From Pseudorasbora parva (Eukaryota; Chordata; Actinopteri; Cypriniformes; Gobionidae), in NCBI RefSeq assembly GCF_024679245.1, contig NC_090174.1, positions 21,936,524 to 22,000,523 on the forward strand: 64,000 nt of DNA, written 5' to 3'. The position numbers and the translations under genes were made by a program. Within the stretch, counting starts at the first letter, position 1, and each line of letters opens with the position of its first letter. The notes beneath the pieces were generated by a model, which saw only the letters and a program-made list of their open reading frames with translations, was not told the origin of the DNA and made no database searches. Shown in pieces: positions 46,541-55,799 of the stretch.

Positions 46541-49500
46541 TTGTGCAATAATTGTAAAGGGGACCAATGTCCTCACTTATCTAGTAAAATATTATGATAA
46601 CTTACTAGTAAGGACATTTGACTGGTCCTCACTAGTTAAAAAGGCTTATAAATCGGCCAAAACATGTTTTTATTTAAATCTATTGTTTTGCACGTTCTTG
46701 GGATGGGTAGGTTTAGGGATAGGAATTGAGTTAGGAGATATAAAATATCATTAACCTGATATAAAATCAATGGAAGTCCATGCAATGTCCTCACTTATAT
46801 AGTGAAACAAACCTGTGTGTGTGTGTGTCCTGGCATTCCCTACTTTGTGGGGAAATGTCTCCACACAGATAATAATATTATTAGTAGTAAATGATTATGA
46901 TAACACCTTTGAGCCTGTCAATATTATGCAAACATGAAATCTCAAACGCACAGTAGGCTAGTAACGTTAACGTTATTTGCTAATATAGTTGCTGACTTTT
47001 GCGCCTGCGTCTCTCGTCACGTAAGAAACGGCATTCTAAAGCAGTGAGCTTAAAAGAAGTTTAACGTGCATCTCATTACCTTGTGTTATTTCCCCTTTCA
47101 CTGCCACGGACGCATTGATTCTTTGTGAACTGCCGTTTAGGACTGGCGATGTGTTGACTGTCTGCACGCGTCCGTCACAGGACAGCGGTTAATCTCCTCA
47201 GCTCACTTGACGCGCAGTAGCGCAACAGACACTCCCTCAACCGCCACAGTCAGATTTTCCACCACATTAAAGAGAGCTTATTAACAACGAAAACGAATAT
47301 TTATTTTTGCTAATTATTATTTTATTTCAGTTAGTTTTTTAGTAAGAGTAGTTAGTTTCGTTTAGTTTAAGTTTTTTATTTATTCAGATTTTTAAATTTT
47401 ATTTCAGTTTACGAAAATGTTTTTTGACCAATAGTTTTAGTCTTCGTTTCAGTTTTCGTTTACGAAAATAACCTTGCGACAAACAAATGCCTTAGTTTCT
47501 AAATGGTTTGGGTACAAGGTGACCGCGTTAAGAATAAAGGCATTTGTCTAGCGTTAGAAGGTCATTTGAAAGATTGCCACAGCTCAACAGCTCTGAAGAG
47601 ATGCCGCTTTAGTTCAAGGTAGTGCTAACAATAATAAAGAAAGATGATGATCAACACCTTATGTGTTACCACTGAAATGTAGATGTAATATACATTTCCA
47701 AATGTAAGTCCATGTTATGCGGAATGCACGCTTCATACTGTCGTCTGCCCTGGCTCTAACCTCGAGTGTTTTAGCCTGTTTACTTTTTGCAAACCTTGTG
47801 AGCGCGCAAACCCAAACGCTGTGACCTTGCGCCAAATGTTTTTATTGGTTTATTAAGTACAAACAGGCGAGTTATGAAAAATTGAGTGTGAGGGATTTGT
47901 TCACTTCATGCAAAAAGATTTTGGAATGGCTACCTGTAGTAGTGTTTAGTCCACTGTCTATAATAGCCTAATTTAGAGATCACTTTTTTTTAAACGACAA
48001 CCGACATCTTTGATCGTTTAACGTTGATACGATCAACCATCGGTCAACCGGTCATCGGTTAACATCCCTATGCTGCCACCACCATACTTCTTTGTAGGGA
48101 TGGTATTGGCCAGGGGAAGAGCGGTGCCTGGTTTCCTTCAAAAATGATGCTTGCCATTCAGGCCAAAGAGTTTTGTTTCTCATGGTCTGAGAGTCCTTCA
48201 GGTGCCTTTTGGCAAACTCCCGGCAGGCTGTCATGTGCCTTTTACTGAGGAGTTCAGTCTGACCACTGGACTGCTGCGGAGATGGTTGCTCTTCTGGAAG
48301 GTTCTCCTCTCTCCACAGTGAAATGCTGCAGCTCTGTCATAGTGACCATTGGGTTCTTGGTCCCTCCCTGACTAACGCCCTTCTCCCCAATCACTCAGTT
48401 TGGCCAGGCAGCCAGCTCTAGGAAGGGTCCTAGTGATTCCAAATTTCTTCCATTTATGGATAATGGAGGCCACTGTGCTCACTGGAACCATCATTGCTGC
48501 AGACATTTTTCTGTACCCTTCCCCAGATCTGTGCCTCAATACAACCCAGTTTTGCAGGTCTACAGACAATAACTTGGACTTTATGGCTTGGTTTGTTCTC
48601 TGACATGCACTATTATCTCTGGAACCTTATATAGACGTGTGTGCCTTTCCAAATCATGTCCAGTCAGCTGACTTTAACACAGGTGGACTCCAATCAAGTT
48701 GTAGAAACATCTCAAGGATGATCAGTGGAAACAGGAGCACCTGAGCTCAATTTTGAGTGTCATGGTACAATATACTTATTTTGTAACATATATTATATTG
48801 CAAAACATTTTTGCTGCTATTGAGGTGGGATACGGGTAAGGTTAGGGACAGTTTTGGTGGTATGGGTAAGTTTAAGTGTTGGTTTACGGGGTAAGAGATG
48901 GGTAAACAGCTTAATTATAAATGTAAGTACAGAAATTAATTACATGCAGATTTTTTTTACAGAATATTAATTACAAGTCCAATGTAAAAACATGTATTTA
49001 CACAATAAGTGCATTGTATCAAATTATTAATTTAAATGTAAGTGCATAGTAGTTTAGGCCACCTAATAAAAAGTTGGACCAAATAATAAATTTAATCCCT
49101 TTTGGAATAAGGCTGTAAAATAACATACACTGTTATCGCAAATTTTGGCCAAATTGTGCAGCCTTACAAACAAGCATAATTACTAGCATCCTTAAAATGC
49201 GTTTTAAATCACATTTTTCATTGGAAAAATAGCTGTTAGATTTCCCTCCTCAAAGTGTGTAGCTCTACTTAAAAGCTTAAAAAAAGTGGAATGAGTTTTC
49301 ATCTCTAATGAGTGTATATTATTTTACAAATTATTTGTCAAAAACATTCAGCAGAGCTATATCTCATTGTGATTATTGGTTTCTCTCTCTTATAGTAATG
49401 AGTTGTGAAGCAGCTACACAGACAGAATTAGGCCCCGGTCCGGCATCAGTGAGTGGAACAGAGCATGGGACGGTTACACTACGACGGGGCCGTGGCAAAC

Positions 49501-52500
49501 GGAAGCCACGTCCCAACTCCATGGTGGACTACCAGAACTATAGAGACACAAAACTGCTGGTGGCACGTTTTCTGGAGCAATCCTCATGCAGCTTGACCCC
49601 GGAGGTACAGGAGCTGGTCAACAGCATCAAAACCGTGCTGCGCTCTGATGAGGAACACATGGAGGAGGCTGTCCGCTGTGCCAGCTTCATCGATCAGGTA
49701 AGATACATGGCATTAAAAATGCATAGAATTGCGTATTGCTAAAAATATTTAGCTTTAGTGTTCGAGTGAGTGATTTGAGTTTCAAGTGAGTGAACTTGAG
49801 TTCAACTTTTTACATTTTAAAGAGATAAAAGGGATAGTTTCTCCCAAAAATAAAAATTCTGTTATCATTTACTCACCCTCAAGTTGTTCCAAACCTGTAT
49901 GAATTTCTTTATTCAACTGAACATAAAACAAGATATTTTTAAGAATATGAGTAACCAAACAGTTGATGGGCCCCATTTGACTTTAATAGTGTGAAAAAAC
50001 AACACCTATGGAAATCAATGGCACCGTCACCTGCTGAGAAAATGATTACAGAATTTTCACTTTTGGGAGAAGCTATCCCTTTCATTTTGATCGAAACTAT
50101 GCCTTAACCCTGTAAAGCTTAACATTATAAATAATTAGGGCTGTAACAAATTTGAATTTATTCAAATTAACGCATTTAATACACTTGACCCATCCCGGAC
50201 CTTACTTGTCACCATTTTCATACAGTTGATTGATGAAGAATTTGATGCAGGGCAACTCATTGTATGATATATAATGCGGTTAGAATGTCCCTGAAATATA
50301 AGATATGGGGCAAAAATTGCCATTTTAGTGTCAGGGCATTTTTACACTGGGCACGTTTGTTGTGGTCCCCGTCTGAGCATGACTGTTCACGCCGCTGCCA
50401 TCCACGAATACACAACTAAATACATCGTCATCTGATAAAACGCATGCACAGGTTACTTTTCTTGCACACCCGAGTCTGTGTTGCTTTCACATTCACATGA
50501 ATCGCGGCACATTTCGAGCGCAAGTTGCGCAACTGAACTCAGACCACCTCCTTTCAGGCAGTCTCTGATTAGGTTGCCCTGAGCTCAGCTAACCCGGGTC
50601 CGCATGACAGCTTTCACATTATCAATTTTTCATGTGAACTGTCTGTGCCTCGTTTATAACTAAAGTGACTGTGAAAATGCCCTTTCATTTAAAGTAAAAT
50701 AAAAGACGAGTATAAAGACAATTTAAAGCATAAAGACAAGGCAGAACTGTTTGTCTCCAACTCTGAGCTATACACAGAGGCGTTTTGTTTCTGAATCTGT
50801 ATTTTTATTGAATCGAGTGAACCAGTTGTTCTCAATGGACCATTTACATTTGCCATTTTCATAAAGAGAGCCATTTACTTTACTCCTGAATAAATCAGGC
50901 ATGTAAACGAATCAAATGAATGAATGAATGAATGAATGAATGAATGAATGAATGAATGAATGAATGAATGAATGAATGAATGAATGAATGAATGAACGAA
51001 CGAACGAATGAATGAATGAATGAATTACCCCACTAGACAGTTATTACCACCTTCTGGCAGTTTTAGTTTCTTATTTAGAGTAGGCTATAATTTCATTAAA
51101 AATGATTTCATATTTCTATATTAACAAACATTAATAGTGCTATAGTGCTAGTGCTAAAATTTAGTATTTTTGTTAATGGAACAATTTATTGAACCTTTAG
51201 ACAATTGTTTTAATGCATCTGTTGCATGTAAAATGTTGTTGTTGTTGTTATGATTATAATTTGATACAGGCTATTTGGTTTATATAATATAGGAAAAAAT
51301 GGAACTCATACTCGAGCAAGGGAAACGATTTTATTCAGAGGCCCAAAATGAGCAAAACTATGCAATTTGGTACAATTGCTAATATATTTATTTAGTCAAA
51401 AAGTAAGATGAAATTCTTATTTTAAATGCATCATTATATTTAAACTGCAAACACATAAGGAGAGTCTCTGCATTAAAGACACACATGGTAGATCAACGAG
51501 CAGCTACATTTCTCTCCCATACGGTAGGAGATTAAACTGAATGTAGAGGATTTGAACTGTGACGAATCTGACGATGATGAACAGGGCAGATAAACGGTGA
51601 CGGGATGCACGTAACTAAGCGACAGAGTCCGTTAAAGATGGCGAAGTAGTATGTCCCGAAGCTTGCATTCTTTTCTGCTACACACTCAAAAGTATATACT
51701 TTTTCTTCACAAAAAGAGTACTGTGGTGTGACAGGCAGCGGGGCGAGGGACCGCGAGAGCGGGCCGGTGATACGTTCATGAGTGCCAGCTGCGTGGCACA
51801 CCGGTCTCGTCTCGCGGCCATGTGACGGGAGCATATATAAGGAGGAGCAAGAGCTGCGGAAGAAGAGAGAGGACCAGGCCTGGAGTTTATGTTTAGTTTT
51901 GTTTATGTGTTTGTGGGCAGTCGTCCGTGAGGGGCTGCCCGCGGTTTTACTTTCATTTTGTTTATTTCTTTTGAATAAAGTTTGTTGAACGTTCGCCGGT
52001 TCCCGCCTCCTTCCTTCCCATGAACGAACTTCATTACATTGGTGCCGAAACCCGGGAGGAAGGAGGGACGCGCTGTCGGAGAGCCCTCGCTGCTGAGGGG
52101 GTTCGCGGTGCCGAGGAGTTCGGGCAGCGCGGATGAAGAAAGACCGCGAGTGACTGCCCGAGGCGGTGGTGCTGGAGCGAGTGAAGACCGGTGGGACGGA
52201 GAGCTCGCTGCCGTGCCCCTGGGTCGAGGTGGGGTGGCGGCCGTCCTGGAGGGAGCGGAGGAGTTGCCGGCGTTCGCCGTGGGCCGGAGCCTGCTGCCAT
52301 CCGCCGGAACGGGGAGGAGCAGGGAACCCGGAGCTCGCTGCCGACTGCCCTCAATAGGAGGAGCCACCGCCGGCCGCCAGGGGGCGGAGGAGGATCGGGC
52401 CGTCCACCGGGCGTCCAGCACCATCGCATAGCACCGCGAGGAAGAGCCTCTCGGCTGGTGAGGACCGAGCGGCAGTGTGTCGGGGAACCGGACCAGAATT

Positions 52501-54116
52501 TTTTTTTTTTCTCTTTCTTTCTTTTTTCCCTCTCTCCCCTCTCTCGTCCGCGGGCTCCGTGGGCTCCTCGTGCTCCCGTCTACATTTCTCTCGCCTCTCT
52601 GTCCTTACCCCCAGGTGCCGCGGCCGCCGTGATCGGCCCCCCCGGGAGAGGGGGGGGGGGGGGAGTAGAGCGCAGTCTCGGGAGTGCCCCCCGGCCTGCG
52701 AGGGGCGATGGGGGTATGTGGTGTGACAGGCAGCGGGGCGAGGGACCGCGAGAGCGGGCCGGTGATACGTTCATGAGTGCCAGCTGCGTGGCACACCGGT
52801 CTCGTCTCGCGGCCATGTGACGGGAGCATATATAAGGAGGAGCAAGAGCTGCGGAAGAAGAGAGAGGACCAGGCCTGGAGTTTATGTTTAGTTTTGTTTA
52901 TGTGTTTGTGGGCAGTCGTCCGTGAGGGGCTGCCCGCGGTTTTACTTTCATTTTGTTTATTTCTTTTGAATAAAGTTTGTTGAACGTTCGCCGGTTCCCG
53001 CCTCCTTCCTTCCCATGAACGAACTTCATTACAAGTACATACTTTTAGGACGTAGTATAAGTAGGCGAATTGGGACGCAGCAGAAGTGTATGTAAACTTG
53101 TGGCCAAAACTGGTACTGCAATGGTGTATCCCCTCTCCCCTTCCCCCTGCCTTGATGTTGCCAGATAGGCTGCAGGATCCAGCAGGAACGTTTGTAGCTG
53201 CAGCTGTGGTAACTAGAGCAGATCTGGCAACCCGGATGCCGTAACACAACTGACTTAGTTATTGGTCGATAGGTGGAGGGTGGAGCTTCAGGACAAAACA
53301 TCAACATCAGTTGAGGGCTGCAAAAACAACTTTTAAATAAATAAAAATATCCCGGCCAGACTACTGTTGTCAGTGATATAAGTATTTGAAATTAACATGA
53401 TTTCTTAATGTCTAGTGACATATCAGGCCATTTATGATTAATTGAAATAAATTTCTTACATACAGTTCTTTTAACTATGACTTTTGCCTCAATAAACTCC
53501 TAATTTACTGCTTATTAATAGTTAGTAAGGTAGTTTTTGTAGCACTTAAGTTTAGGTATTGGGTAGGATTAAGGGATATAGAATAAGGCATTATACCATG
53601 GTCTGTTTAAATATTAGATTCTGATTGGCTGGAAGGTGTGCAGTAAAAAAAAAAGGTGTGCAGGTGTGCGTTTAATGCACAGGTAGTTCCAGTCAGTTTG
53701 ATTACAGTTCGAAATTAATCCGCCACTATAAACACTGGTAACCATAGTAACACAGTTACGCTTAAGTTACGCTTGCAAACAGAGTGACACAGTGGCAGTT
53801 TCAGCCACAGATATGCATACGTATAACGTTACCTATGGCAACATTAAGTGACATGAGACATGACGTGACACACAGAGGCCAATGGCACATATGTCTCTAT
53901 GCGCAGATATTTATAGGTTGACGCGGGGTTTATTTCACACTAGGCTACATAATGATGATTCGTTCAAATAAAGATTGCCTCGTCACTGCAGTGTTGCCTG
54001 TCATTCATAAATCATTTTAATAAATCCATTAAATAATCATTAAGTTATGTTCGATATGCTTAAGCAACGAGGGGATCTTAAGACTGACATAGAGATCACG
54101 AACGTCTCTCTCTCTC

Positions 54117-54147
<31 letters not shown>

Positions 54148-55296
54148 GATCTTTCTCTTTCAGTTCTGTCTCTCTCTTTTAATAATGAATTTAAATAAAT
54201 GTGGTAATTTGTTCATATAAAAACATTTTGATGGCTCTATTTAAAGCGACGGTGTGCTAACTAACGAGACGTAAGAAAACAACCGTCGTTTTAGCCCGTC
54301 TCCTAAAAAACATCAGTTACAGCTTTAACTTGTTTTTAACTTGGCAAATAACCATGGTATAAGCGGGATAATCCACGGCTAGCCATGCATTAAAGGATTT
54401 TAATGCACAGGGTAGAGGCAAAAAACCGCCCGAAGTGAAGCGAATTAATGCCTCTAGGTCGTGCATTAAAATCCTTTAATGCATGGCCGTGGATTATCCC
54501 TTACTTATTATGTGCTTTATACTAATAAACAGCCAATATCGTAAAATGCATGCTCATAAGCAACTATTTAATATTTAATAACTGAACCTTAAAATAAAGT
54601 GTTACCAAAACTTTTTAATAGCAATGTTTTGGCCTCATGACCTTGAATCAGGCATTTTTGGATCTGGTTATCCTTAGTCCTACGCACCTATCTATTATCA
54701 ACAGGTGTGCGATGGTAATTGTGTGTGTTTACTTCATAAAAATCGGTAAAGTTTTCACAGCAAAATGACAACCTGATGGGGGATGTTTTCACAGTTGTAT
54801 TAAAATGACCGCTACTTACTAAAAAAAGTACAAACTATCAAACAGATGAGTAGATTTGTAACTTCTTTGTGACTTTCAGCACTGTTTTGATTTAGAAATT
54901 TGCATATCAAATATAACAGGCTTTATAAGATGAATATCCTGTTCAGCCATTTTTGTTCCTATAATTTCCTGTCCTCTCAGAGATCATTTTCATTCATGTT
55001 TCCAGGCCATCACAGTTTCAGAGGTTGCCCCAGCTCAATCCACCCTCCTCGGACAGGTGCAGACGGAGCTCACCTCCAATACGCTGCCGCTGCGCAAACG
55101 GCCAGGCATCCTTCACCTGCGCAGCTGTGGCGATCTCAGCTCCTTCACCTGGGCACAGCTGCAGACGGGGCCAGAGCGCAGGACAGGCACCCATTCCCGA
55201 ACTAATTCCAGGATGGGCTCTCGGGCAGGATCCCGCCGCCTGGAACAGGAACGCCCACACAGCCTTATAGGAGTCTTCCGAGAAACCGTCCTCTGA
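25190..55296 (+). CDS. entrep1: ENTREP/FAM189-family endosomal transmembrane protein, probably entrep1
   Basis: Eleven exons join in phase: 25190-25366, 26624-26680, 29438-29548, 30275-30394, 31241-31348, 35791-35924, 38437-38563, 38799-38877, 40597-40746, 49396-49697 and 55006-55296, giving 551 codons plus TGA. Residues about 18-43, 60-71, 79-101 and 157-180 are four hydrophobic segments; a Cys-rich loop (CYCC) lies between the last two. The cytoplasmic tail has PPSY (219-222) and PPPY (265-268), the WW-domain ligand type used by ENTREP proteins to bind NEDD4-family ligases such as ITCH. WKRP after segment 2 and the C-terminal [11 protein letters not shown] and ERPHSL are family signatures. 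Human ENTREP1 acts on endosomes with epsin and ITCH in receptor down-regulation. Length fits the family (about 450-670). The paralogue choice rests on the apba1-like neighbour; an upstream in-frame ATG at 25034 could add 52 residues. Confidence 0.9.
26741..28147 (+). mobile_element. TTAA-flanked element (AGGGGTCATATAATG family) with THAP remnant
   Basis: The ends AGGGGTCATATAATG and CATTATATGACCCCT are perfect 15-bp inverted repeats, and TTAA borders both (26737-26740, 28148-28151). The element is about 1.4 kb and lies in intron 2 of the ENTREP-like gene. It contains a broken coding stretch resembling a THAP zinc finger (27039-27307). No piggyBac transposase domain was seen, so movement would have depended on a source elsewhere. 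Confidence 0.85.
27039..27307 (+). pseudogene. THAP-type zinc-finger remnant inside TTAA element
   Basis: The first frame starts at ATG 27039 and reads [20 protein letters not shown], with the paired Cys of a THAP domain (CSVFGC), then meets TGA at 27120. From 27119 a second frame reads [10 protein letters not shown], then [11 protein letters not shown] and [12 protein letters not shown], ending with TGA at 27305-27307. The order Cys-x4-Cys, conserved Trp, and HFSPDCF matches THAP domains, which bind DNA through a C2CH zinc site. A 1-2 base indel separates the frames, and the third zinc Cys (usually just before the KHF motif) is not apparent. It could be a captured host gene piece or a decayed element-encoded protein. 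Confidence 0.6.
30395..30420 (+). repeat. (GT)13 microsatellite forming the exon-4 splice donor
   Basis: The tract begins with the GT of the exon-4 donor (CTCAAG/gtgtgtgt...), so any of several GT pairs could in principle be used and the usual gtaag context is lacking. Confidence 0.85.
30588..31062 (-). mobile_element. Tc1/mariner-like deletion derivative
   Basis: The left end carries ACTCGCCTGTCACTTTATTA GGTACACCTTGTTAG and the right end GTGTCTGGTGAG, a diverged complement. Between them, transposase-complement sequence (GCAGTTGCTGCAGATTTGTC) is joined directly to the far part of the element (CCATGTGATTGGGTGATTAG), so the middle is deleted. The plus-strand open frame across it (30618-30905) is not a gene. 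Family assignment is by memory of the widespread repeat. Confidence 0.55.
31388..32275. mobile_element. Tc1-like non-autonomous element interrupted by a TTAA element
   Basis: The left block has TTGGTCATATAATTTGAATG and GATTTATTTCACTAATTCAA, and the right block is the matching complement (TTTTTGAATGGAATTTGTGA and TTTTTGATGATATTCTGATT). This is the same terminal family as 6791-8074 and 13190-15285, but the interior has no transposase. A TTAA-type element (31640 to about 32165) occupies the middle. Confidence 0.7.
31640..32165. mobile_element. TTAA-type element (AGGTGCYCTAGAATG family), 3' end lost
   Basis: The left end AGGTGCTCTAGAATGA follows TTAA (31636-31639) and the first 350 bp parallel the copy at 36114. 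The expected right end is missing. A segment near 32000-32125 is in inverted order compared with 36510-36635 of the longer copy. Confidence 0.65.
32499..32560 (+). repeat. (TG)31 microsatellite
   Basis: Uninterrupted TG dinucleotides within intron 5 of the ENTREP-like gene, just left of the large Tc1-like element. Confidence 0.95.
33060..34164. mobile_element. MITE-like insertion in the Tc1 element (GTTTACATG termini)
   Basis: The left end is CTACGTTTACATGGACAAC and the right end CTCATGTAAACAGCTTA, an imperfect inverted repeat around GTTTACATG, with ACTCCG further inside at both ends. ACTGA flanks both sides (33055-33059, 34165-34169) and would be the target duplication. No coding was recognised. 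Superfamily unknown; it clearly postdates the Tc1 copy. Confidence 0.7.
34267..35319 (+). CDS. Tc1-like DD34E transposase, uninterrupted 350 codons
   Basis: This frame has the usual length of a Tc1 transposase (about 340-350). Residues 1-50 form a helix-turn-helix ([20 protein letters not shown]), then a basic ERRGRKRKT stretch resembling the GRPR-type linker and nuclear signal, then a second helix-turn-helix with [20 protein letters not shown]. The catalytic core has [10 protein letters not shown] (first Asp), [14 protein letters not shown] (second Asp) and [11 protein letters not shown] (Glu), with 34 residues between the last two. A Gly-rich segment ([14 protein letters not shown]) lies between the first two acids. 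The enzyme would excise and insert DNA at TA. Activity is unproven; the inserted MITE may separate it from its promoter. Confidence 0.9.
   Translation: MGRSRHCSEEQRTLIKKLIREGKTYKEVQKMIGCSAKMISNALKWRAKPERRGRKRKTTIKMDRRITRMAKAQPMITSRMIKDSLELPVSTVTVRRRLCEANLFSRIPRKVPLLKKRHVQKRLQFAKEHINWPKEKWRNILWTDESKIVLFGSKGHRQFVRRPPNSEFKPQYTVKTVKHGGASIMIWACFSYYGVGPIYRIPGIMDQFAYVKILEEVMLPYAEEDMPLKRLFQQDNDPKHTSKRAKSWFQTNKINVMEWPAQSPDLNPIENLWGDIKNAVSEAKPRNVNELWNVVKESWSGITAERCHKLVDSMPHRCQAVLKTVVIQLNISLVIQRIAKSQEKKNVCTK
36114..37642. mobile_element. TTAA-flanked element (AGGTGCCCTAGAATG family)
   Basis: The ends AGGTGCCCTAGAATG and CATTCTAGGGCACCT (with a small shift) are inverted repeats, and both are bordered by TTAA (36110-36113, 37643-37646). 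The 1.5-kb interior has no recognised transposase. It lies in intron 6 of the ENTREP-like gene. A shorter rearranged relative is at 31640-32165. Confidence 0.85.
38985..39278. mobile_element. Short TTAA-flanked MITE (AGGTGCAGTG family)
   Basis: Left end AGGTGCAGTGTAATA after TTAA (38981-38984); right end CAGTGCACCT before TTAA (39279-39282). Length is 294 bp, with no coding. The termini resemble the AGGTGCACTATG family, so it may be a distant relative. Confidence 0.6.
39283..39430. repeat. MITE with GGCTAGTTCACACCAAG termini
   Basis: The left end GGCTAGTTCACACCAAGGAT and the right end TTCTTGGTGTGAACAGACC are inverted repeats. The interior repeats TAGTTATCATTA. The element directly abuts the TTAA element to its left. 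It is non-coding and about 150 bp. Confidence 0.55.
40070..40345. repeat. Dispersed cyprinid-type repeat (GTTCAAAAGTT family)
   Basis: The segment starts with ATCGTTCAAAAGTTCAGTAA, then ATTAAGCAAGGATGCGTTAA and a block with GACTGGAGTAAGGATCCTGA. The same order is seen at 57170-57625 and in part at 28830-29340, so it is an interspersed non-coding repeat. Its superfamily was not decided. Confidence 0.55.
40900..41160. repeat. AAAGAACC-rich non-autonomous element
   Basis: The stretch has AATAAAGGTGCCAGGAA at the left and a TTTAAGAACCTTTATCTTTT end at the right, with many AAAGAACC words between. This pattern recurs in fish genomes as short non-autonomous DNA elements. It lies in intron 9. Confidence 0.45.
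41337..42495 (-). mobile_element. TTAA-type element (AGGGGGTGTGAAAC family), copy A
   Basis: The right end GTTTCACCCCCCCT is followed by TTAA (42496-42499). The left end is a run of 18 G (41336-41353) after TTAG, which looks like a slipped version of the G-rich terminus with a mutated TTAA. Copy B (42584-43587) is in the opposite orientation 88 bp away. No transposase was recognised. Confidence 0.75.
42584..43587 (+). mobile_element. TTAA-flanked element (AGGGGGTGTGAAAC family), copy B
   Basis: Begins AGGGGGTGTGAAACACTCAG after TTAA (42580-42583) and ends GCATTTCACCCCCCCT before TTAA (43588-43591). It parallels the reverse complement of copy A over most of its length but lacks a stretch of roughly 150-200 bp that copy A has in the middle. 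It is non-coding as far as can be seen. Confidence 0.8.
43600..44715. other. Intron 9 sequence without recognised features
   Basis: No exon borders, transposon termini or coding frames were recognised. It ends at an (AT)n tract at 44718-44761. Confidence 0.35.
45520..47476. mobile_element. Nested hAT-type element with CAAGGTTATT termini
   Basis: The left end CAAGGTTATTATAGTTT is matched by the right end TTTACGAAAATAACCTTG. The 8-bp sequence CGACAAAC flanks both sides (45512-45519, 47477-47484). Subterminal regions are rich in TTTTAGTTTAG words. The interior holds the (GT)n minisatellite block at 46106-46830 and no recognised transposase. Confidence 0.85.
46106..46830 (+). repeat. (GT)n plus GGTTTAGGG-type minisatellite units
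   Basis: (GT)n runs at 46106-46192, 46456-46538 and 46814-46828 alternate with similar spacers that contain GATGGGTAGGTTTAGGG and GGAAGTCC- or GCAAGTCCCC-like ends with ATATGG or ATATAA blocks. The arrangement looks like an imperfect tandem array of a roughly 300-350 bp unit ending in GT repeats. The apparent open frames in it are artefacts of the repeat. Confidence 0.7.
48770..49395. other. Intron 9 sequence before exon 10
   Basis: AT-rich, with a GGTAAGGTTAGGGA-type block near 48835-48900 that recurs in other repeats of the window. No coding was recognised. Confidence 0.35.
49813..50095. repeat. MITE of the AGGGATAGTTCACCC family
   Basis: The left end AAAAGGGATAGTTTCTCCCAAA is matched by the right end TTTGGGAGAAGCTATCCCTTT. 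The interior has CATTTACTCACCCTCAAGTT and CCAAACCTGTATGAATTTCT, the standard body of a very common cyprinid repeat. Other copies start at 60435 and 63516. Confidence 0.65.
50914..51025 (+). repeat. (GAAT)n microsatellite
   Basis: About 27 GAAT units with a short GAAC interruption near 50995-51008, in intron 10. Confidence 0.95.
51722..52038 (+). repeat. Left LTR of the TRIM-like element
   Basis: 317 bp, TG...CA bounded, with TATA-like motif near 51832 and AATAAA near 51975. The order TATA, then about 140 bp, then AATAAA suggests transcription starts and ends within the repeat. Confidence 0.85.
52717..53033 (+). repeat. Right LTR of the TRIM-like element
   Basis: Same length and, by eye, the same sequence as the left LTR. 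A short open frame (68 codons) is present identically in both, which reflects the duplication and not a gene. Confidence 0.85.
53590..54500. mobile_element. Element with a strong terminal hairpin, inserted in a TTTAGGGTCC-type MITE
   Basis: Sequence with CATTATACCATGGTCTG at the left and ACCATGGTATAAGCGGGATA near the right interrupts a repeat whose halves lie at 53455-53590 and 54500-54610; the uninterrupted relative is 55800-56070. At 54367-54500 two arms of about 40 bp (GGATAATCCACGG with CATTAAAGGATTTTAATGCA, and their complement) form a large hairpin with a loop of about 50 bp. Non-coding. Confidence 0.5.
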
Positions 55297-55799
55297 GCGG
55301 CGTCTCTCACGGACTGGATAAGCGTGGAAAGCGTGGAAACAGACTCTGTCCCAGTCGGGTGAAGGTATAGCGAACACCACATGACGGAAGCCAAGCTTTG
55401 AATAGAGTACAGATGATTTCACTTCATTTTTAAACCATATCTGTTTTTGTTGTCAGTGTGAATACTGAATATTATTCATTTTTAATTTTACAGTTGGAAT
55501 TCTAGCTGTTGCTTGTTTAAATTTTTTTCACATTATTATAATAATACACTGGGAAAAGGAACAATGTTTATTTACAAAATGTCCATGTTACTTATTTAAA
55601 AATGATGTAAAACATTTAAAAATGTATTAAAAAATACAATATGAATAACCATTATACAGTATTGAGAGAAACATTCAAATGCTATATTTAGCTTATGTGA
55701 TGTGGAGAATTACTCATTGCTGATTAAATCAGCATATTGTGAGGATGAATTTGTAACTTTTTTATTTTATTACATTTTTACACAATATTGGACAATATT

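Larger units (their letters stand above)
45211..48070. mobile_element. hAT-type element with TAGGGATG termini
   Basis: The ends are TAGGGATGGCGAAA and GGTTAACATCCCTA, flanked by the exact 8-bp duplication TGCTGCCA (45203-45210, 48071-48078), as expected for hAT. Subterminal CCGGTTGAAACCGGTTAACC and the right-end complement CGGTCAACCGGTCATCGGTT are also shared. No transposase was recognised; most of the interior is a second hAT element (45520-47476). Confidence 0.85.
44988..48569 (-). pseudogene. Tc1-like transposase interrupted by a 2.9-kb hAT insertion
   Basis: Minus-strand fragments in order: 48569-48372 with the helix-turn-helix ([19 protein letters not shown]), 48234-48080 with [20 protein letters not shown], where the first catalytic Asp region (normally SDETK) is altered, then after the insertion 45200-44988 with [20 protein letters not shown] and [11 protein letters not shown] (altered DNDPKH). 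The element insertion, changed catalytic motifs and frame breaks show it is dead. Confidence 0.8.
44764..48768 (-). mobile_element. Tc1-like transposon split by a hAT element
   Basis: The left part (44764-45210) carries the terminal repeat region (GACAACATTAAATACGTTTG) and minus-strand transposase ending in [11 protein letters not shown]. The right part (48071-48768) continues the same transposase towards the N-terminus ([17 protein letters not shown] helix-turn-helix). Between them sits a hAT element with an exact 8-bp duplication (TGCTGCCA). The right terminal repeat is missing after GAGTGTCATGG at about 48765. Confidence 0.8.
51722..53033 (+). mobile_element. Compact LTR retrotransposon (TRIM-like) with identical LTRs
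   Basis: Two 317-bp direct repeats (51722-52038 and 52717-53033) begin TGTGGTGTGACAGG, end CTTCATTACA and appear identical by eye. AGTAC flanks both sides (51717-51721, 53034-53038), a 5-bp target duplication. Each repeat has a TATA-like CATATATAAG and an AATAAA. Right after the left LTR is TTGGTGCCGAAACCCGGGA, a tRNA-primer-type site; before the right LTR is a G-rich tract. The 678-bp interior is very GC-rich and has no recognisable gag, protease or reverse transcriptase, so it must have moved with proteins from elsewhere. It lies in intron 10 of the ENTREP-like gene, same strand. Confidence 0.9.

Noticed and set aside
46358..46754. Open frames rich in Cys/Val or Thr/His
   Set aside because: They are translations of (GT)n/(CA)n tracts.
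52039..52820. Several 60-209 codon frames in the GC-rich centre of the LTR element
   Set aside because: GC-rich DNA has few stops, frames overlap on both strands, and none resembles gag, protease or reverse transcriptase.
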